Below are positions 51,757 through 61,918 of a stretch of DNA of 64,000 nt, piece after piece. How positions within the stretch are numbered: the stretch's first letter is position 1; each line of letters starts with the position of its first letter. The notes beneath the pieces are model-generated. The model was not told the origin of the DNA, ran no database searches, and was given only the letters and a program-made list of their open reading frames with translations. Source of the stretch: Candidatus Bealeia paramacronuclearis (GTDB taxonomy: Bacteria > Pseudomonadota > Alphaproteobacteria > UBA9655); assembly GCF_035607555.1 (NCBI RefSeq), contig NZ_JAVHWZ010000002.1:186001-250000 (forward strand), read 5' to 3'. A program made the translations under genes and the position numbers.

Positions 51757-52119
51757 ATGCAAAAAGTCTGTTGGAAAATTCGGCGATATAACGTCCTTCT
51801 GATCACATTCCTCTGTCTTTCAGGGTGCAGTGCCATTAATGACTATCGTGCGACACAAATTTATACTTCGGGCTATTTAAAGGCTTTGCCTGAAAAAACA
51901 CAGCCACCACTTTATTGCTATGAAACAATCGATAAACCTATGTGCTATCCGGAACCCATCCCTGGCGCTGAAGATCGTTTAATTGATTATTATGAAGGTC
52001 CCCCCCCACCGTGCCCCAAGGAAGCGCCCATTCAAAAGCCTTCAAAACCTGAAGGCAAGCCTTATCCAGGCCCAAGATTCCCAAATTCACCCATTGTGAT
52101 TAGACCATTGAAGAAATAA
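51757..52119 (+). CDS. Small proline-rich lipoprotein
   Basis: The ATG at 51757 follows GAAAGGA. The 120-residue product has a signal sequence with a lipobox (FLCLSGC), so it should be lipid-anchored after cleavage. The mature part is rich in Pro, Tyr and Lys (YEGPPPPCPKEAP, KPEGKPYPGPRFP) and probably unstructured. It carries three further cysteines. No family was recognised. It ends two bases before the convergent sppA stop. It may be an outer-membrane or periplasm-facing lipoprotein. Confidence 0.65.
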   Translation: MQKVCWKIRRYNVLLITFLCLSGCSAINDYRATQIYTSGYLKALPEKTQPPLYCYETIDKPMCYPEPIPGAEDRLIDYYEGPPPPCPKEAPIQKPSKPEGKPYPGPRFPNSPIVIRPLKK

Positions 52120-52121
52120 AA

Positions 52122-53927
52122 TCAGCGCACCTCAGGAAGACTTGCCTCCAGAACTTCGCCCCCCATAAGAAGATGAATTTTCGCTGCAAACATCTGGAGA
52201 GATTTCCAGAGTTTAAAGATGGGTAAAAATGAAGACTGAACGTACTCTTCCTCTCCATGACCTTTATGACCCAAAAGCTTTTCGGAAAGTTCTTCGAGTA
52301 AAGATTTAGGTTTAGGATAGATGAGGACTTCCGCATCGCTGTCCAGCTTGGCCTCCAATTTAGCAAACATAATGGCGTCTTGAAGGCCTCCCAATTGATC
52401 AACAAGTCCTAAGGATTGGGCTTGCTCACCTGTCCAAACACGTCCCTTAGCAGCTTTTTCAACGGCGTCTGGGCTTAATTTTCGCCTAGTTGCGACTTTG
52501 TTTACGAAGGAGGAGTAAATTCGATCCAAAAACGCATTCACGCGCTCCCATTCTTCAGGCGAGAAAGTTGTATTCATACTATCAAGTCCACTGTTTTTAC
52601 CAAAGGACGCGCCAGCCCAATGGATTCCCAGCTTCTCCCAAAGATCCTTAATGACAAATTTGCCAGTGAAAACTCCGATAGAGCCTGTGAGCGTGAAGGG
52701 TTCAGCAAAAATCTTACTTCCTTCTGTTGAAACCCAATATCCCCCAGAGGCTGCATAATCGCCCATAGAGACGACGACAGGTATACCTTTTGTTTTGGCA
52801 TGTCGAATCACACTTGCAATGGTTTCAGAGGCCACAGGAGACCCTCCGGGAGAGCTGATGCGATAGACAATGGACTTAACGTGAGGGTCTTTCAATAACT
52901 CCATAAAAATATGATACGTCCGGGCAGAGCTAATAAAACTCTCACGCATCAAGCCTTCGGCGTCATCATCACTGGAATTAATTGCTCCCGCATCAAAAAC
53001 AAGAGCTACGTGATCTTGAAAGGGAGAGGCAATTTTATCGACAGCTTGAACTTCCTGATAAGTCAAAAAGTCGAGGAAATGGAGTGCCTTTTCGTGCCCA
53101 TAGCGTTCCTCTAAAGCAGGTTTTAAATTTTGACGATATTCGAGACGATCGATGAGCTTGAGTTCATTGGCCTCAAGATCGGTGTAAGGACTATTATTAA
53201 TGGCATTGAGAATTTGATCTGTGTTCATCTTCCGGCTTTTCGCCAAAGCCTCCACGACTTGGGAAGTGATGGAATCCAGCATGGCTTGTTGTGCTTCTTT
53301 GGCAGGTTCAGAAGGTGCATTGAGAGTAAACATTTCAACGAAGGATTTGTATTCTTTACGCCCTCCAAATTCAGGTGTTACGCCAATTTTTTCTAAGGCG
53401 TCTCTGGCATAAGGTTGCTCAAGTCGAAGGCCTAAAATATTCAACATTCCAATAGGTTGCATCCAAATTTCATCACAAGCCGAAGCCAAATAATAGTGCA
53501 AAAGTCCAGACGTCATCTCTCCATAAGAATCGGCATAAATGAGTGTGGGTTTTCCCGTTTTTTTAAATTTCAAAATAGCATCGCGCAATTCTTGCAATTG
53601 GGCCAACCCTATGCCGGGAGTTTTGAGAGTCATTACAAGACCTGTAATTTTAGGATCTTGAGAAGCAGCATCTAAGGTCGTCAAAAGATCATAAAGAGAG
53701 CTTTCCTCACGCTTTAATAAATGCTTGAGAGAGTCTTTTTTAAGATAATCAGGATAGTCGCCCTGAAGTGTGACGGTCAAAAATGTGTTCTCGTGCACAG
53801 GGGCCGTGGAGGGCTTTTGAAGAGAGTAATGATAGATAAGGAGAGCGCCAAAAAAAACGACAAACCCCAAGGCCGCACATAATCCGTAAAAGGTCTTAAA
53901 GAAAAACTTAAAAAATTTTGAGATCAT
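52122..53927 (-). CDS. sppA: Signal peptide peptidase SppA (long, 67K type)
   Basis: The 601-residue protein has an N-terminal membrane anchor (FKTFYGLCAALGFVVFFGALLIY) and the two tandem S49 domains of the long form. The catalytic Lys lies in the first domain (GGRKEYKSF) and the nucleophilic Ser in the second (MGDYAASGGYWVS). SppA cuts signal peptides left in the membrane after protein export. Length equals the E. coli enzyme. A run of 12 G residues lies about 145 bases upstream of its start. The gene is convergent with the lipoprotein gene. Confidence 0.92.
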   Translation of the reverse strand: MISKFFKFFFKTFYGLCAALGFVVFFGALLIYHYSLQKPSTAPVHENTFLTVTLQGDYPDYLKKDSLKHLLKREESSLYDLLTTLDAASQDPKITGLVMTLKTPGIGLAQLQELRDAILKFKKTGKPTLIYADSYGEMTSGLLHYYLASACDEIWMQPIGMLNILGLRLEQPYARDALEKIGVTPEFGGRKEYKSFVEMFTLNAPSEPAKEAQQAMLDSITSQVVEALAKSRKMNTDQILNAINNSPYTDLEANELKLIDRLEYRQNLKPALEERYGHEKALHFLDFLTYQEVQAVDKIASPFQDHVALVFDAGAINSSDDDAEGLMRESFISSARTYHIFMELLKDPHVKSIVYRISSPGGSPVASETIASVIRHAKTKGIPVVVSMGDYAASGGYWVSTEGSKIFAEPFTLTGSIGVFTGKFVIKDLWEKLGIHWAGASFGKNSGLDSMNTTFSPEEWERVNAFLDRIYSSFVNKVATRRKLSPDAVEKAAKGRVWTGEQAQSLGLVDQLGGLQDAIMFAKLEAKLDSDAEVLIYPKPKSLLEELSEKLLGHKGHGEEEYVQSSFLPIFKLWKSLQMFAAKIHLLMGGEVLEASLPEVR

Positions 53928-54070
53928 ATGCGTGTCCTTTTTGAATCGCCATCATTGCCCGCAAGAGAGAACTTTGACCCACGCGCCGTGGCACTTCAGA
54001 AAAAAATGATATAGTTTGAAGAATTTTGGAGTGTATCTTGAATTTATCTCCAAAGTCGAGAAAAGATTGA

Positions 54071-54082
54071 GGGGGGGGGGGG
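54071..54082. repeat. Homopolymer of 12 G upstream of sppA
   Basis: Twelve consecutive G residues lie in the gap between cca (ends 54159) and sppA (starts 53927). On the sppA strand it is a C-tract about 145 bases before the start codon. No coding frame crosses it. Confidence 0.9.
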
Positions 54083-54158
54083 AAATACAGGTTTTGGTAA
54101 AACCTATCCCCTCCCCTACTCTGTCATGCTTAACTTGGGCACCACATCACCTCATTTT

Positions 54159-55367
54159 TCAAACGGGCTCTCGATTGCCCTTTTCTAAAACTTGATCCAA
54201 ACGGTTTAGACACGCTTCATAAGAGGGCTTGAAATTTTCAGAAATCCACCACTCTTCAGTCTCATGAAGGATATTTCCCAAAGCAGGCCCTTTAATGCCA
54301 CGCTGCATCAGATCCTCACCTTTGAGAGGGAATAGAGGACGCGTCCAACTTTGAATGATTTGAAGCCAGGAGCTATCAAACTCCCCTCCTTTAGAGGCTT
54401 GTAAAATGACCCAATCTCTGACAGTTTCAGTCCCCCATCGATAAAGAGATTCAGAAAGATTTTGAGCTGTTATAGGTTGGAAATTTTCAAGTTTCTTGTA
54501 GCGCAATTGTTCTTTGTTCGAGAGTCTTAAAGAGGAAAAAAGAACCGTCGATTGGATTTGAGAAAGGGCAAGTCTTAAAAAAGGATCCGGGCCAAAGGAA
54601 AGACTTCTCTCAAACTCCAACATCTTTTGAAGCCCTTCAAAATCAATGGTCGTCTCGAGAAAAACGCCTAATATTCTACTACCTTGAAGGGTTTTTAAAA
54701 CAGGGAAAACGAAGGGCGTTTTCATTAATTTCAGGAATTCTTGAGTGATCCGTTCTTTGGCCAATATTCGAATTTGAGGGGCCAACCGCGTACATGCGGC
54801 AAGCCCTTCAGAATCCAAATTTCCTTTTCCATAAAAAGCTGAAAACCGAAAGAACCGGAGAATCCGTAAATAATCTTCCTCAATGCGTTTTGTAGGATTG
54901 CCAATGAATTTTACATGATGATTGTGAAGATCTTCAATTCCCCCAAAAGGATCATAGATTGTCCCCTCAAGATCCGCATAAAGCGCATTGATCGTAAAAT
55001 CCCGCCTTGAAGCATCTTGAATCCAGTCTTCGGTAAATGCGACTTCCGCATGCCGTCCGAAGGTTTTGATATCTGTCCGAAGGCTTGTAATTTGATAAGG
55101 GCGTTTTTTCAGCACTGCGGTAATAGTACCGTGAGAAAGTCCTGTGGGAACATGAGGGATGCCCGCCTCATCTAAAAGCCCCATGACCTCTTCTGGCAAA
55201 ATATTAATCGCAATATCTTCGTCTTCTGCGCGCAAGCCTAAAAGAGCATCTCGGACGCCCCCTCCCACCAAATACGGGGTGGCCCCATTTTGGGACAACG
55301 TCTGAAATAAGGTTTTCAATGCAGAATCATTTTCCCAAGGGGACTGAATTTTTAGAGAGGGTTTCAT
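54159..55367 (-). CDS. cca: CCA tRNA nucleotidyltransferase / poly(A) polymerase family
   Basis: The ATG at 55367 is chosen; it overlaps the cdsA stop (TGATG). The 402-residue protein has the class II nucleotidyltransferase head: YLVGGGVRDALLG, then the metal-binding DEDIAIN (usually DxD; here Asp-Glu-Asp). RRDFTINALYADLEG and RILRFFRFSAFYG follow. It repairs or builds the CCA end of tRNAs; the tRNAs in this window encode CCA, so repair is the main need. A poly(A) polymerase role cannot be excluded from sequence. It closes the rpsB–cca series on this strand. Confidence 0.9.
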   Translation of the reverse strand: MKPSLKIQSPWENDSALKTLFQTLSQNGATPYLVGGGVRDALLGLRAEDEDIAINILPEEVMGLLDEAGIPHVPTGLSHGTITAVLKKRPYQITSLRTDIKTFGRHAEVAFTEDWIQDASRRDFTINALYADLEGTIYDPFGGIEDLHNHHVKFIGNPTKRIEEDYLRILRFFRFSAFYGKGNLDSEGLAACTRLAPQIRILAKERITQEFLKLMKTPFVFPVLKTLQGSRILGVFLETTIDFEGLQKMLEFERSLSFGPDPFLRLALSQIQSTVLFSSLRLSNKEQLRYKKLENFQPITAQNLSESLYRWGTETVRDWVILQASKGGEFDSSWLQIIQSWTRPLFPLKGEDLMQRGIKGPALGNILHETEEWWISENFKPSYEACLNRLDQVLEKGNREPV

Positions 55368-56029
55368 CACATGAGAGATTGCCAAATCGCAAGGAAAAAA
55401 GCAATCCCAAGAAGACTGTCCAGACGATCTAAAAGCCCGCCATGACCTGGAATCAAGTGGCCGCTATCTTTCACATGCCAAAAACGCTTGACGGAAGATT
55501 CCATAAGGTCTCCCAGCTGACCAATAAAAGACAACCCCAAAACTACCGGAAAAAATTTCATCCAATCCTCAGCTCCCCCAATAAAATAAACCCCAACACT
55601 GCCTATGACTGTTCCCAAAATAAGGCCCCCAAAAAAGCCGGACCAAGTTTTATTGGGGCTGAGGCGCGAGGCAAGTTTAGGGCCTTTGAAAATACTTCCT
55701 ACAAGATACGCTCCTGAATCCGTGCTCCACACGATAATGAGGAGCATAAGGATAAGTTTACCCCCCAGTCCTTCTGGAGTTTCCAAAACATGAAGTAGAA
55801 ATAACGCACTTGCCAAAACATACAAGAGTCCTGCAAAAAACATGAGGACTCCTCGAAAATCGGGTTTCCGCGCTGAAAAGCTCATCAAAACCCACTCCAA
55901 AAGTAACATCAAAGTTACAAGGCCTCCGAATAGGGAGGAATAAGGCGGCCCTGCATAAAGACAGGCAATGACGGGGGGAATCAGAATGACACTCGAAAGA
56001 ATTCGTTTTTGGAGGTCATTCATTGCCAT
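55367..56029 (-). CDS. cdsA: Phosphatidate cytidylyltransferase
   Basis: The 220-residue membrane protein has the CDS signature near the C-terminus (VKDSGHLIPGHGGLLDRLDS), with the preceding SPNKTWSGFFGG. It makes CDP-diacylglycerol from CTP and phosphatidic acid, the substrate for the PgsA-like enzyme at 3.6 kb. It is shorter than E. coli CdsA, as usual in alphaproteobacteria. Two bases separate it from uppS, and it overlaps cca, within the classic frr–uppS–cdsA series. Confidence 0.94.
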   Translation of the reverse strand: MAMNDLQKRILSSVILIPPVIACLYAGPPYSSLFGGLVTLMLLLEWVLMSFSARKPDFRGVLMFFAGLLYVLASALFLLHVLETPEGLGGKLILMLLIIVWSTDSGAYLVGSIFKGPKLASRLSPNKTWSGFFGGLILGTVIGSVGVYFIGGAEDWMKFFPVVLGLSFIGQLGDLMESSVKRFWHVKDSGHLIPGHGGLLDRLDSLLGIAFFLAIWQSLM

Positions 56030-56031
56030 AA

Positions 56032-56763
56032 TTACGCCGCCGTTCCGTACCGACGCTCACGGCCGTGATAGACTTCTATGGCCTCGAGAAAATCTTGAGG
56101 TGTAAAATTGGGCCAGTATTTATTAACAAACACAAATTCTGTGTAAGCCAATTGCCACAATAAATAGTTACTAATGCGTTGTTCACCGCTGGTGCGAATC
56201 AAAAGATCTGGATCCGGTACATCAGACGTATAAAGATGGGCGGACAAAGCCTCTTCGGTAATATCCTCTGGTTCCAAACGGCGATCTCTAACTTTTTGAG
56301 CCATCTCTCGGGCTGCATTCACAATCTCTGCCCGGCTGCCGTAACTGAGCGCCATAATGAGCTCAATCTTTTTATTCGTCCGTGTTTTGGCTTCCGCATC
56401 TTCAATCAGTGCTAAAATATTATTGGGCAAAAGATGACGTTCCCCAATGATTCTCAATTTTACACCTTCTTGATGGAGCGTTTCCACTTCTGTTTCAAGG
56501 TAATGTTTTAAAAGAGCCATAAGACCTGTGACCTCATCGGGATCACGGCGCCAATTTTCTGACGAAAACGCAAAGAGCGTGATATATCCTACCCCAGCAT
56601 CCGCGGCAGCACGGATAATATCGCGCGCGACTTCGCTGCCTTTTTGATGACCAGCAAGACGAGAAAGTCCTTGCTCTCGGGCCCATCGACCATTCCCATC
56701 CATAATGATGGCAACATGTTGTGGAACATGTGAAAGAGAAGGAGAACCCTTGGTCATAGACAC
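56032..56763 (-). CDS. uppS: Isoprenyl transferase (undecaprenyl diphosphate synthase)
   Basis: The 243-residue protein has the cis-prenyltransferase motifs: HVAIIMDGNGRWA with the catalytic Asp, GHQKGSEVARDI, LFAFSSENWRR, and late DLLIRTSGEQRISNYLLWQ with the E(L)VF segment. It makes undecaprenyl diphosphate, the lipid carrier for peptidoglycan and other surface polymers. GAGGTG precedes the ATG. A 148-base gap separates it from frr, so it may have its own promoter. Confidence 0.95.
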   Translation of the reverse strand: MSMTKGSPSLSHVPQHVAIIMDGNGRWAREQGLSRLAGHQKGSEVARDIIRAAADAGVGYITLFAFSSENWRRDPDEVTGLMALLKHYLETEVETLHQEGVKLRIIGERHLLPNNILALIEDAEAKTRTNKKIELIMALSYGSRAEIVNAAREMAQKVRDRRLEPEDITEEALSAHLYTSDVPDPDLLIRTSGEQRISNYLLWQLAYTEFVFVNKYWPNFTPQDFLEAIEVYHGRERRYGTAA

Positions 56764-56911
56764 ACCTCAAAACAATTTGAAAATTAAAACTATGTTAAAA
56801 TTTATATACCCTACAAACTTAACAAACTATATTTCTCTTCTGAGGTCAACACTCGCGCACCGAATTCCTTTATCGTGATGCTAGAATAAACAACCTCATC
56901 GCGTAAAACCA

Positions 56912-57469
56912 TCACACCTGCAAAATTTCTTTTTCTTTATGAACTAAGGCTTCATCCAATTTTTTAATAAAATCATCCGTCATTTTTTGAATATCATCTG
57001 ACAAACGGTGAAGGTCATCTTCCGAGATGTGTCCGTCTTTTTCCATAAGCTTAATTTTGTCCATGCCATCTCGGCGAACACCACGAATGGCAACCCGTCC
57101 TGCTTCTGCATACTTTCCGGCAACCTTGACCATTTCCTTGCGGCGTTCTTCGCTGAGCTCAGGGACAGGCACGCGAATGACTTGCCCTGCAGATGAGGGA
57201 TTTAATCCCAACCCTGCTTCTCTAATTGCTTTTTCGACATGACTGACTAAGGATGCGTCCCAAACTTGCACAGACAAAGCACGGGGCTCTGGTGCGTTAA
57301 TGTTGCCCACTTGGGACAAAGGCATTTTTCCACCGTAAGCGTCAACCACAATGGCTTCCAAAAGACTAGGTGCCGCGCGACCTGTCCTCAAACCTGAAAA
57401 ATCCTTATGCGCCGCGTCCAAAGACGCAGTCATTCGACGTTTGATATCTTCGAGAAGAGTGTTAGGCAC
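56912..57469 (-). CDS. frr: Ribosome recycling factor
   Basis: The 185-residue protein has the family pattern [33 protein letters not shown] and [16 protein letters not shown], then [15 protein letters not shown]. With EF-G it splits the ribosome after termination. The start is a GTG at 57469 with GAGGAA nine bases upstream. An inverted repeat (CCTCTTTT/AAAAGAGG, 57513-57529) lies in the gap after pyrH and could reduce read-through. Confidence 0.96.
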   Translation of the reverse strand: MPNTLLEDIKRRMTASLDAAHKDFSGLRTGRAAPSLLEAIVVDAYGGKMPLSQVGNINAPEPRALSVQVWDASLVSHVEKAIREAGLGLNPSSAGQVIRVPVPELSEERRKEMVKVAGKYAEAGRVAIRGVRRDGMDKIKLMEKDGHISEDDLHRLSDDIQKMTDDFIKKLDEALVHKEKEILQV

Positions 57470-57542
57470 TTGTTATTCCTCATTATAATAATTTGAGAAC
57501 TTCATATAAACACCTCTTTTCAAAAGAGGCAATACGATGATT

Positions 57543-58274
57543 TTAAGATACGACCGTAAACTTACCCCGACCTCTCACAACATCAATCAACGCATCGTGA
57601 TTCAGAATCGAGAAAACAATGATCGGAATCTTGCTTTCCCGGGCCAAAGAAATAGCGGCCGCATCCATGACCTGCAAATCTTGCGTGAGTACATCCATAT
57701 AACCCAATTTTTCATAAAATTTGGCGTCTTTATCTTTTATCGGATCTGCAGAATAAACACCGTCCACTTTTGTTGCTTTCAAAAGTGCATGGCAATGAAG
57801 TTCTGAGGCGCGAAGCGCTGCAGCAGAGTCAGTTGTGAAATAGGGGTTTCCCGTTCCTGCCGCACAAATCACGATGCGTCCCTTTTCCATATGATGGACG
57901 GCCCGTCTTCTAATATACGGTTCACAAATGGAATGCATAGGAATTGCAGACATCACACGAACTTCAAGACCTAAATACTCAAGGCTGCTTTGCAGTGCAA
58001 GCGAATTCATGACGGTTGCAAGCATTCCCATGTGATCAGATGTTGAGCGCTCAATGCCCTCTGCAGCGCCCTTAAGGCCTCGGAAGATATTTCCACCACC
58101 GACTACAATGCAAATCTCAACACCCATATCATGGGCGTCTTTGATTTCTTGCGACATGCGCTCAATGGTGGGTAAATCTATGCCATAGGATCGCCCCCCC
58201 ATCAATGCCTCCCCTGAAAGTTTCAAGAGAATACGCTTATATTGAATTTTGGGATCGAAACTAGGACTTAACAC
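57543..58274 (-). CDS. pyrH: Uridylate kinase
   Basis: The GTG at 58274 has AAGGAAA seven bases upstream and gives 243 residues. The longer frame to 58418 overlaps tsf and is not used. The enzyme has [15 protein letters not shown], then [10 protein letters not shown] and [15 protein letters not shown], then [20 protein letters not shown]. It phosphorylates UMP to UDP for RNA and nucleotide-sugar synthesis and is regulated by GTP and UTP in bacteria. It lies ten bases after tsf, in the conserved rpsB–tsf–pyrH–frr order. Confidence 0.95.
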   Translation of the reverse strand: MLSPSFDPKIQYKRILLKLSGEALMGGRSYGIDLPTIERMSQEIKDAHDMGVEICIVVGGGNIFRGLKGAAEGIERSTSDHMGMLATVMNSLALQSSLEYLGLEVRVMSAIPMHSICEPYIRRRAVHHMEKGRIVICAAGTGNPYFTTDSAAALRASELHCHALLKATKVDGVYSADPIKDKDAKFYEKLGYMDVLTQDLQVMDAAAISLARESKIPIIVFSILNHDALIDVVRGRGKFTVVS

Positions 58275-58284
58275 AAGATTTTCC

Positions 58285-59205
58285 TTATTTTGCAAGTGAT
58301 GCCACTTCTGCAGCGAAATCAGATTCTTCTTTTTCAATGCCTTCGCCCAATGCGAATGAGAGGAATCCGGAAAGAACAACGGAAGATCCAAGCTCTTTTC
58401 CTTTTTGCTCAACGACATCTTTCACGCGAGATTTTGGATCCATGATGAAAGCTTGCTCTTCAAGAACAACTTCTTCGTAATACTTGCGAATACGGCCTTC
58501 GACCATTTTGTCAGCAAACTCTGCAGGCTTGCCAGACGCAATTGCTTGATCTTTGAAAATCGCGCGCTCACGCTCAACATCTGCTGAGGAGAGATCTGTC
58601 GTCTTCAAAGCCGTAGGGCGCGCAGCAGCAATATGCATTGCAATTTGCTTGCCCAATTGGGTCAATTCATCTTTCGATGCTGTAGACTCAAGCGCAACCA
58701 AAACACCAATCCGCCCCAGTTCTGGAGAGATCGCATTGTGAAGGTAAGAGACAACAACGCCGTCTTTGACTTCCAAAAAACCGGAACGACGCAATGCCAT
58801 ATTCTCGCCAATAGTTGCAATCAATTGGGTCAAACGCTCAGAAATGTTTTCAGATGTTCCAGGATAAGTTAATGTCTTTAACGTTTCCAAGTCACCTTTG
58901 GCATCCATAGTCAACTTTGTGGCCGCTTTCACGAACTCTTGGAAGTGCTCGTTACGTCCAACGAAATCAGTTTCCGCGTTGACTTCAAGGATCGCTCCCT
59001 TTGCGCCAGAAACGGCAACGCCAACGAGGCCTTCAGCCGCAACACGGCCTGATTTTTTAGCCGCAGCCGCAAGACCTTTTTTCCGAAGCCAATCAACGGC
59101 ATGTTCAAGGCTGCCATTGACTTCCGCCAATGCTTTTTTACAATCCATCATACCTGCGCCCGTTTTTTCGCGCAGTTCTTTCACTAATGCTGGTGTTACA
59201 CTCAC
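58285..59205 (-). CDS. tsf: Translation elongation factor Ts
   Basis: The 306-residue protein has the N-terminal [20 protein letters not shown] and the [13 protein letters not shown] motif that contacts EF-Tu. The coiled-coil and C-terminal subdomains are complete. It exchanges GDP for GTP on EF-Tu. The start is a GTG at 59205 with AAGGAG upstream. It follows rpsB by about 30 bases and probably shares its promoter. Confidence 0.96.
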   Translation of the reverse strand: MSVTPALVKELREKTGAGMMDCKKALAEVNGSLEHAVDWLRKKGLAAAAKKSGRVAAEGLVGVAVSGAKGAILEVNAETDFVGRNEHFQEFVKAATKLTMDAKGDLETLKTLTYPGTSENISERLTQLIATIGENMALRRSGFLEVKDGVVVSYLHNAISPELGRIGVLVALESTASKDELTQLGKQIAMHIAAARPTALKTTDLSSADVERERAIFKDQAIASGKPAEFADKMVEGRIRKYYEEVVLEEQAFIMDPKSRVKDVVEQKGKELGSSVVLSGFLSFALGEGIEKEESDFAAEVASLAK

Positions 59206-59236
59206 GACTCTACTCCTTATTCAAATTTCATTTTTG

Positions 59237-60055
59237 TTATGCAGAAGGTTGATTTTCCGTCTCGACCTGAGTTTCCACAACGATGATCTCAATTTCAACT
59301 TCGTCATCACCAGCAGTCTTAACGGAGACTTCAGCAAGAGCTCCAATATCAACACCTTTGGAAGCGATTTCAGCTTTCATACCTTCAAGAACGGCACCAG
59401 CTACGATATCGCAGTAAAGATCAATGGCGCGGGTCGCATCATCGTTTCCAGGGATAGGATAATCCACGCCGTCTGGATTGGAGTTACTGTCAATCACTGC
59501 CACAACGGGGATGTTCAGCTTATTTGCTTCTTTAATAGAAATTTCTTCACGGTTGGTGTCGATCACGAAAATAATGTCAGGAAGACCGCCCATATCTTTA
59601 ATTCCGCCCAAAGCGCGCTCAAGTTTTTCGCGCTCGCGTGTTAATGTCAAAAGCTCTTTCTTTGTGAAACCATGAATGTCGCCATCCAATTGCTCTTCAA
59701 GCTCTTTCAAACGACGAATGGACTGCGTAACTGTCTTCCAGTTGGTCAACATTCCGCCGAGCCAACGGTGATTCACATAATATTGACCGCAAAGTCTTGC
59801 CGCATCGCGAACCTTATCACTGGCCTGGCGCTTTGTTCCTACAAAAAGAACTTTACCGCCATTAGCAACAACTTGCTTAATAGCATCCAAGCCTTGATGG
59901 AGCATAGGGACAGTTTGACGCAAATCGATAATGTGAACGCCACCATGAGTTCCGTACAAGAAGGGTGCCATTTTAGGATTCCACCGACGGGTTTGGTGAC
60001 CAAAGTGAACTCCTGCCTCTAAAAGCTGGCGCATAGAAAATGTTTGTAATGTCAT
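59237..60055 (-). CDS. rpsB: 30S ribosomal protein uS2
   Basis: The 272-residue protein has [20 protein letters not shown], the [14 protein letters not shown] motif and [16 protein letters not shown]. It also has [21 protein letters not shown] slightly long acidic C-terminal tail ([19 protein letters not shown]) is lineage-typical. It is assembled late into the 30S subunit. It is the first gene of the tsf–pyrH–frr series and has a structured leader of about 105 bases with a good promoter. Confidence 0.97.
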   Translation of the reverse strand: MTLQTFSMRQLLEAGVHFGHQTRRWNPKMAPFLYGTHGGVHIIDLRQTVPMLHQGLDAIKQVVANGGKVLFVGTKRQASDKVRDAARLCGQYYVNHRWLGGMLTNWKTVTQSIRRLKELEEQLDGDIHGFTKKELLTLTREREKLERALGGIKDMGGLPDIIFVIDTNREEISIKEANKLNIPVVAVIDSNSNPDGVDYPIPGNDDATRAIDLYCDIVAGAVLEGMKAEIASKGVDIGALAEVSVKTAGDDEVEIEIIVVETQVETENQPSA

Positions 60056-60086
60056 AATAAAGTGTTTCCTTTTCCGGTTAATCCGC

Positions 60087-60197
60087 CGCAGAGGGGAAGC
60101 TGAGACAATCTCAACACCGGAAGGGCTTGATACAAGGCCCCATCTCTGCGTGTGGTTTTCGCTTGCACTTATAGCCTAATCTCAGAAAAAAATGCAA
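60087..60197 (-). promoter_or_regulatory. rpsB promoter and structured 5' leader
   Basis: On the minus strand a -35 TTGCAT (60192-60197) and a -10 TATAAG (60168-60173) are 18 bases apart. The transcript can fold: CGCAGAG (60144-60150) pairs with CTCTGCG (60087-60093), both extended by G/C bases. Two smaller hairpins lie inside, GGGC-TTG...CAA-GCCC and TGAGA-TTG-TCTCA. This gives a three-way-junction-like structure just before the rpsB start. A similar leader is the known place for uS2 autoregulation in other bacteria; direct homology is not shown. Confidence 0.65.
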
Positions 60198-60986
60198 GCC
60201 CTACAATATCGATTGTAGGAGTTCATATAGAATGAGACTCAAGAGGATTCGAGAATATGAGAGTGAATATACTGCAAAGGAGTGAGGCCTTTCAAGGCGC
60301 AATGAGGCCGATAAGAATTTGAGACAGCTTGAGAGAGCTCAAAGCGCATAGAACCTATGGAATCAGCCAGGAGGTTGTTTTTGTTGTAAAATTCCTCCCG
60401 GAATATTCGATTTCCCCGCTCAACGCCGCCGTTGTAAGTGGGCTTTTTGGGGGGCAGAACAATCAGCGGAATTCCAATTTCTGCACAGGCTTCCTCAAAT
60501 TCTGCCATAAATTCAGAGCCACCGTCGACGTGTAGGGAGTGAATTTTAAAGGGCGCCTGCTTTACAAACTCAAGCAAGAAGCGCTTGGCGCTGGCACTCT
60601 TCGCATGGGAGAATACGGCCGCATAGATAAATTTCTAGCCTCTTTCCCAAGCCTGGAAGTGCTTGAAACAGATGCCATTTTTGGTGACTGTCATGTGGTC
60701 AATCTGCACCCGCTCACCAAGCGTCATCGTTTTATAATCCTTGAAAGTCCAAGGTTTTGCATGGCTTTCAAACGTCTTTTTCTTTTTGTTCTCAGGGCAG
60801 AGGGTGATTTTTGCACAAGACCCTTGTTTTTGAGGGAGGTCAGGAGACGGCCGACGGTGCTTTCGCTCAGGATTTGCCCATGGTCTCGCTTGAGAATGAT
60901 GGCGATTTTCTCTTTGCCATAGGTGGGATTTTCGCGGCGCACTTTCACAAGCTGAAGTTCTGCTTCTCTCCAGCGCGGTTTGTTTA

Positions 60987-61918
60987 TAGTCCTTCCCCTA
61001 TAAATAGATAGATTTTTAGGAAAAGTTTAGGTATAAGGAGGGAATGGTAAAAGCATATTCGGAAGACCTGCGGAAAAAGGTCATCTCCTACATTACGAGC
61101 GGCGGCCGTAAGCGGGAGGCTGCAAAGGTTTTTAACGTTGGAGAAGCCACGATCTATCGATGGATATGTCTTCATAAACAAGGGGATATTAAACCGAAAA
61201 AACGCACTTCTTATCCGCGTAAAGTCGATGAGCAAAAACTCAGAGACTACGTCGCTCAAAATCCGGATCATACGCTCAAACAAATCGCCGAAGCTTTGGG
61301 GTTGAGATTCCAAAACGTGAGTAAATGGCTTAAACGTTTAAACATTACACGAAAAAAAGACGACGCTTTACAAAGAACGTAACGAAGACAAGCGGGCCGA
61401 ATTTATAAAACAGCTTGAGAAAATAGATCCTGAAACAATCGTGTGGATTGATGAAGCTGGGATTGATAATCGCCTTTATCGAGAGCATGCCTGGGCGCCG
61501 CGCGGACAAAAGGTTTACGCGGAGATCCCGGGCCAAAAAAGAGAGCATGTCAGTATCATTGGCGGTCTCATGAAGGGTGCGTTCGTGGCGCCTTTCACCT
61601 TTCAAGGTGGATGTCATGCAGATCTTTTTAATGCTTGGCTTGAGGAGGTTTTATTGCCGAATTTATCAAAAAATACCACCCTGATTATGGACAATGCCGC
61701 CTTTCACAAATCGCCAAAAACGAAAGATTTGATTGAGAAATTTGGCTGCCATCTCCTCTTTCTCCCAACTGACTCTCCTGACCTCAATCCTATCGAACAT
61801 TGGTGGCACAAAATCAAATCCATCCTCCGCCCCCTCGTCCAGCAAAACCCAGAAAACCTTCATCAACTCCTTGATAAACTCCTCAGCCAATATCTATCCA
61901 TATAATGGAGAAGTACTA
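60987..61918 (+). mobile_element. IS630-family element, complete
   Basis: The 932-base element has inverted ends TAGTCCTTCCCCTATAAATA and the complement of TAGTACTTCTCCATTATATG. It is flanked by TA at 60985-60986 and 61919-61920, the typical IS630 target duplication. It sits inside IS481-like copy 3 in the opposite orientation. The truncated element at 45.2 kb is almost the same sequence. Confidence 0.92.
61044..61905 (+). CDS. IS630-family transposase made by frameshift over two frames
   Basis: The first frame (61044-61382, 112 residues) gives the DNA-binding half: VKAYSEDLRKKVISYITSGG and two helix-turn-helix units. It stops soon after a run of seven A at 61352-61358. The second frame continues YKERNEDKRAEFIKQLEKID and holds the catalytic residues: TIVWIDEAGID, TTLIMDNAAFHK and SPDLNPIEHWW. 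To fuse them the ribosome or polymerase must slip by +1 (or -2) on the A-run. The second copy in the window has the same run and arrangement, so this is a conserved frameshift rather than a mutation. The product would be about 285 residues. Confidence 0.85.

Noticed and set aside
58275-58418. Longer start for pyrH
   Set aside because: It overlaps tsf in another frame. The GTG at 58274 has a well-placed ribosome-binding site and gives the normal kinase length.
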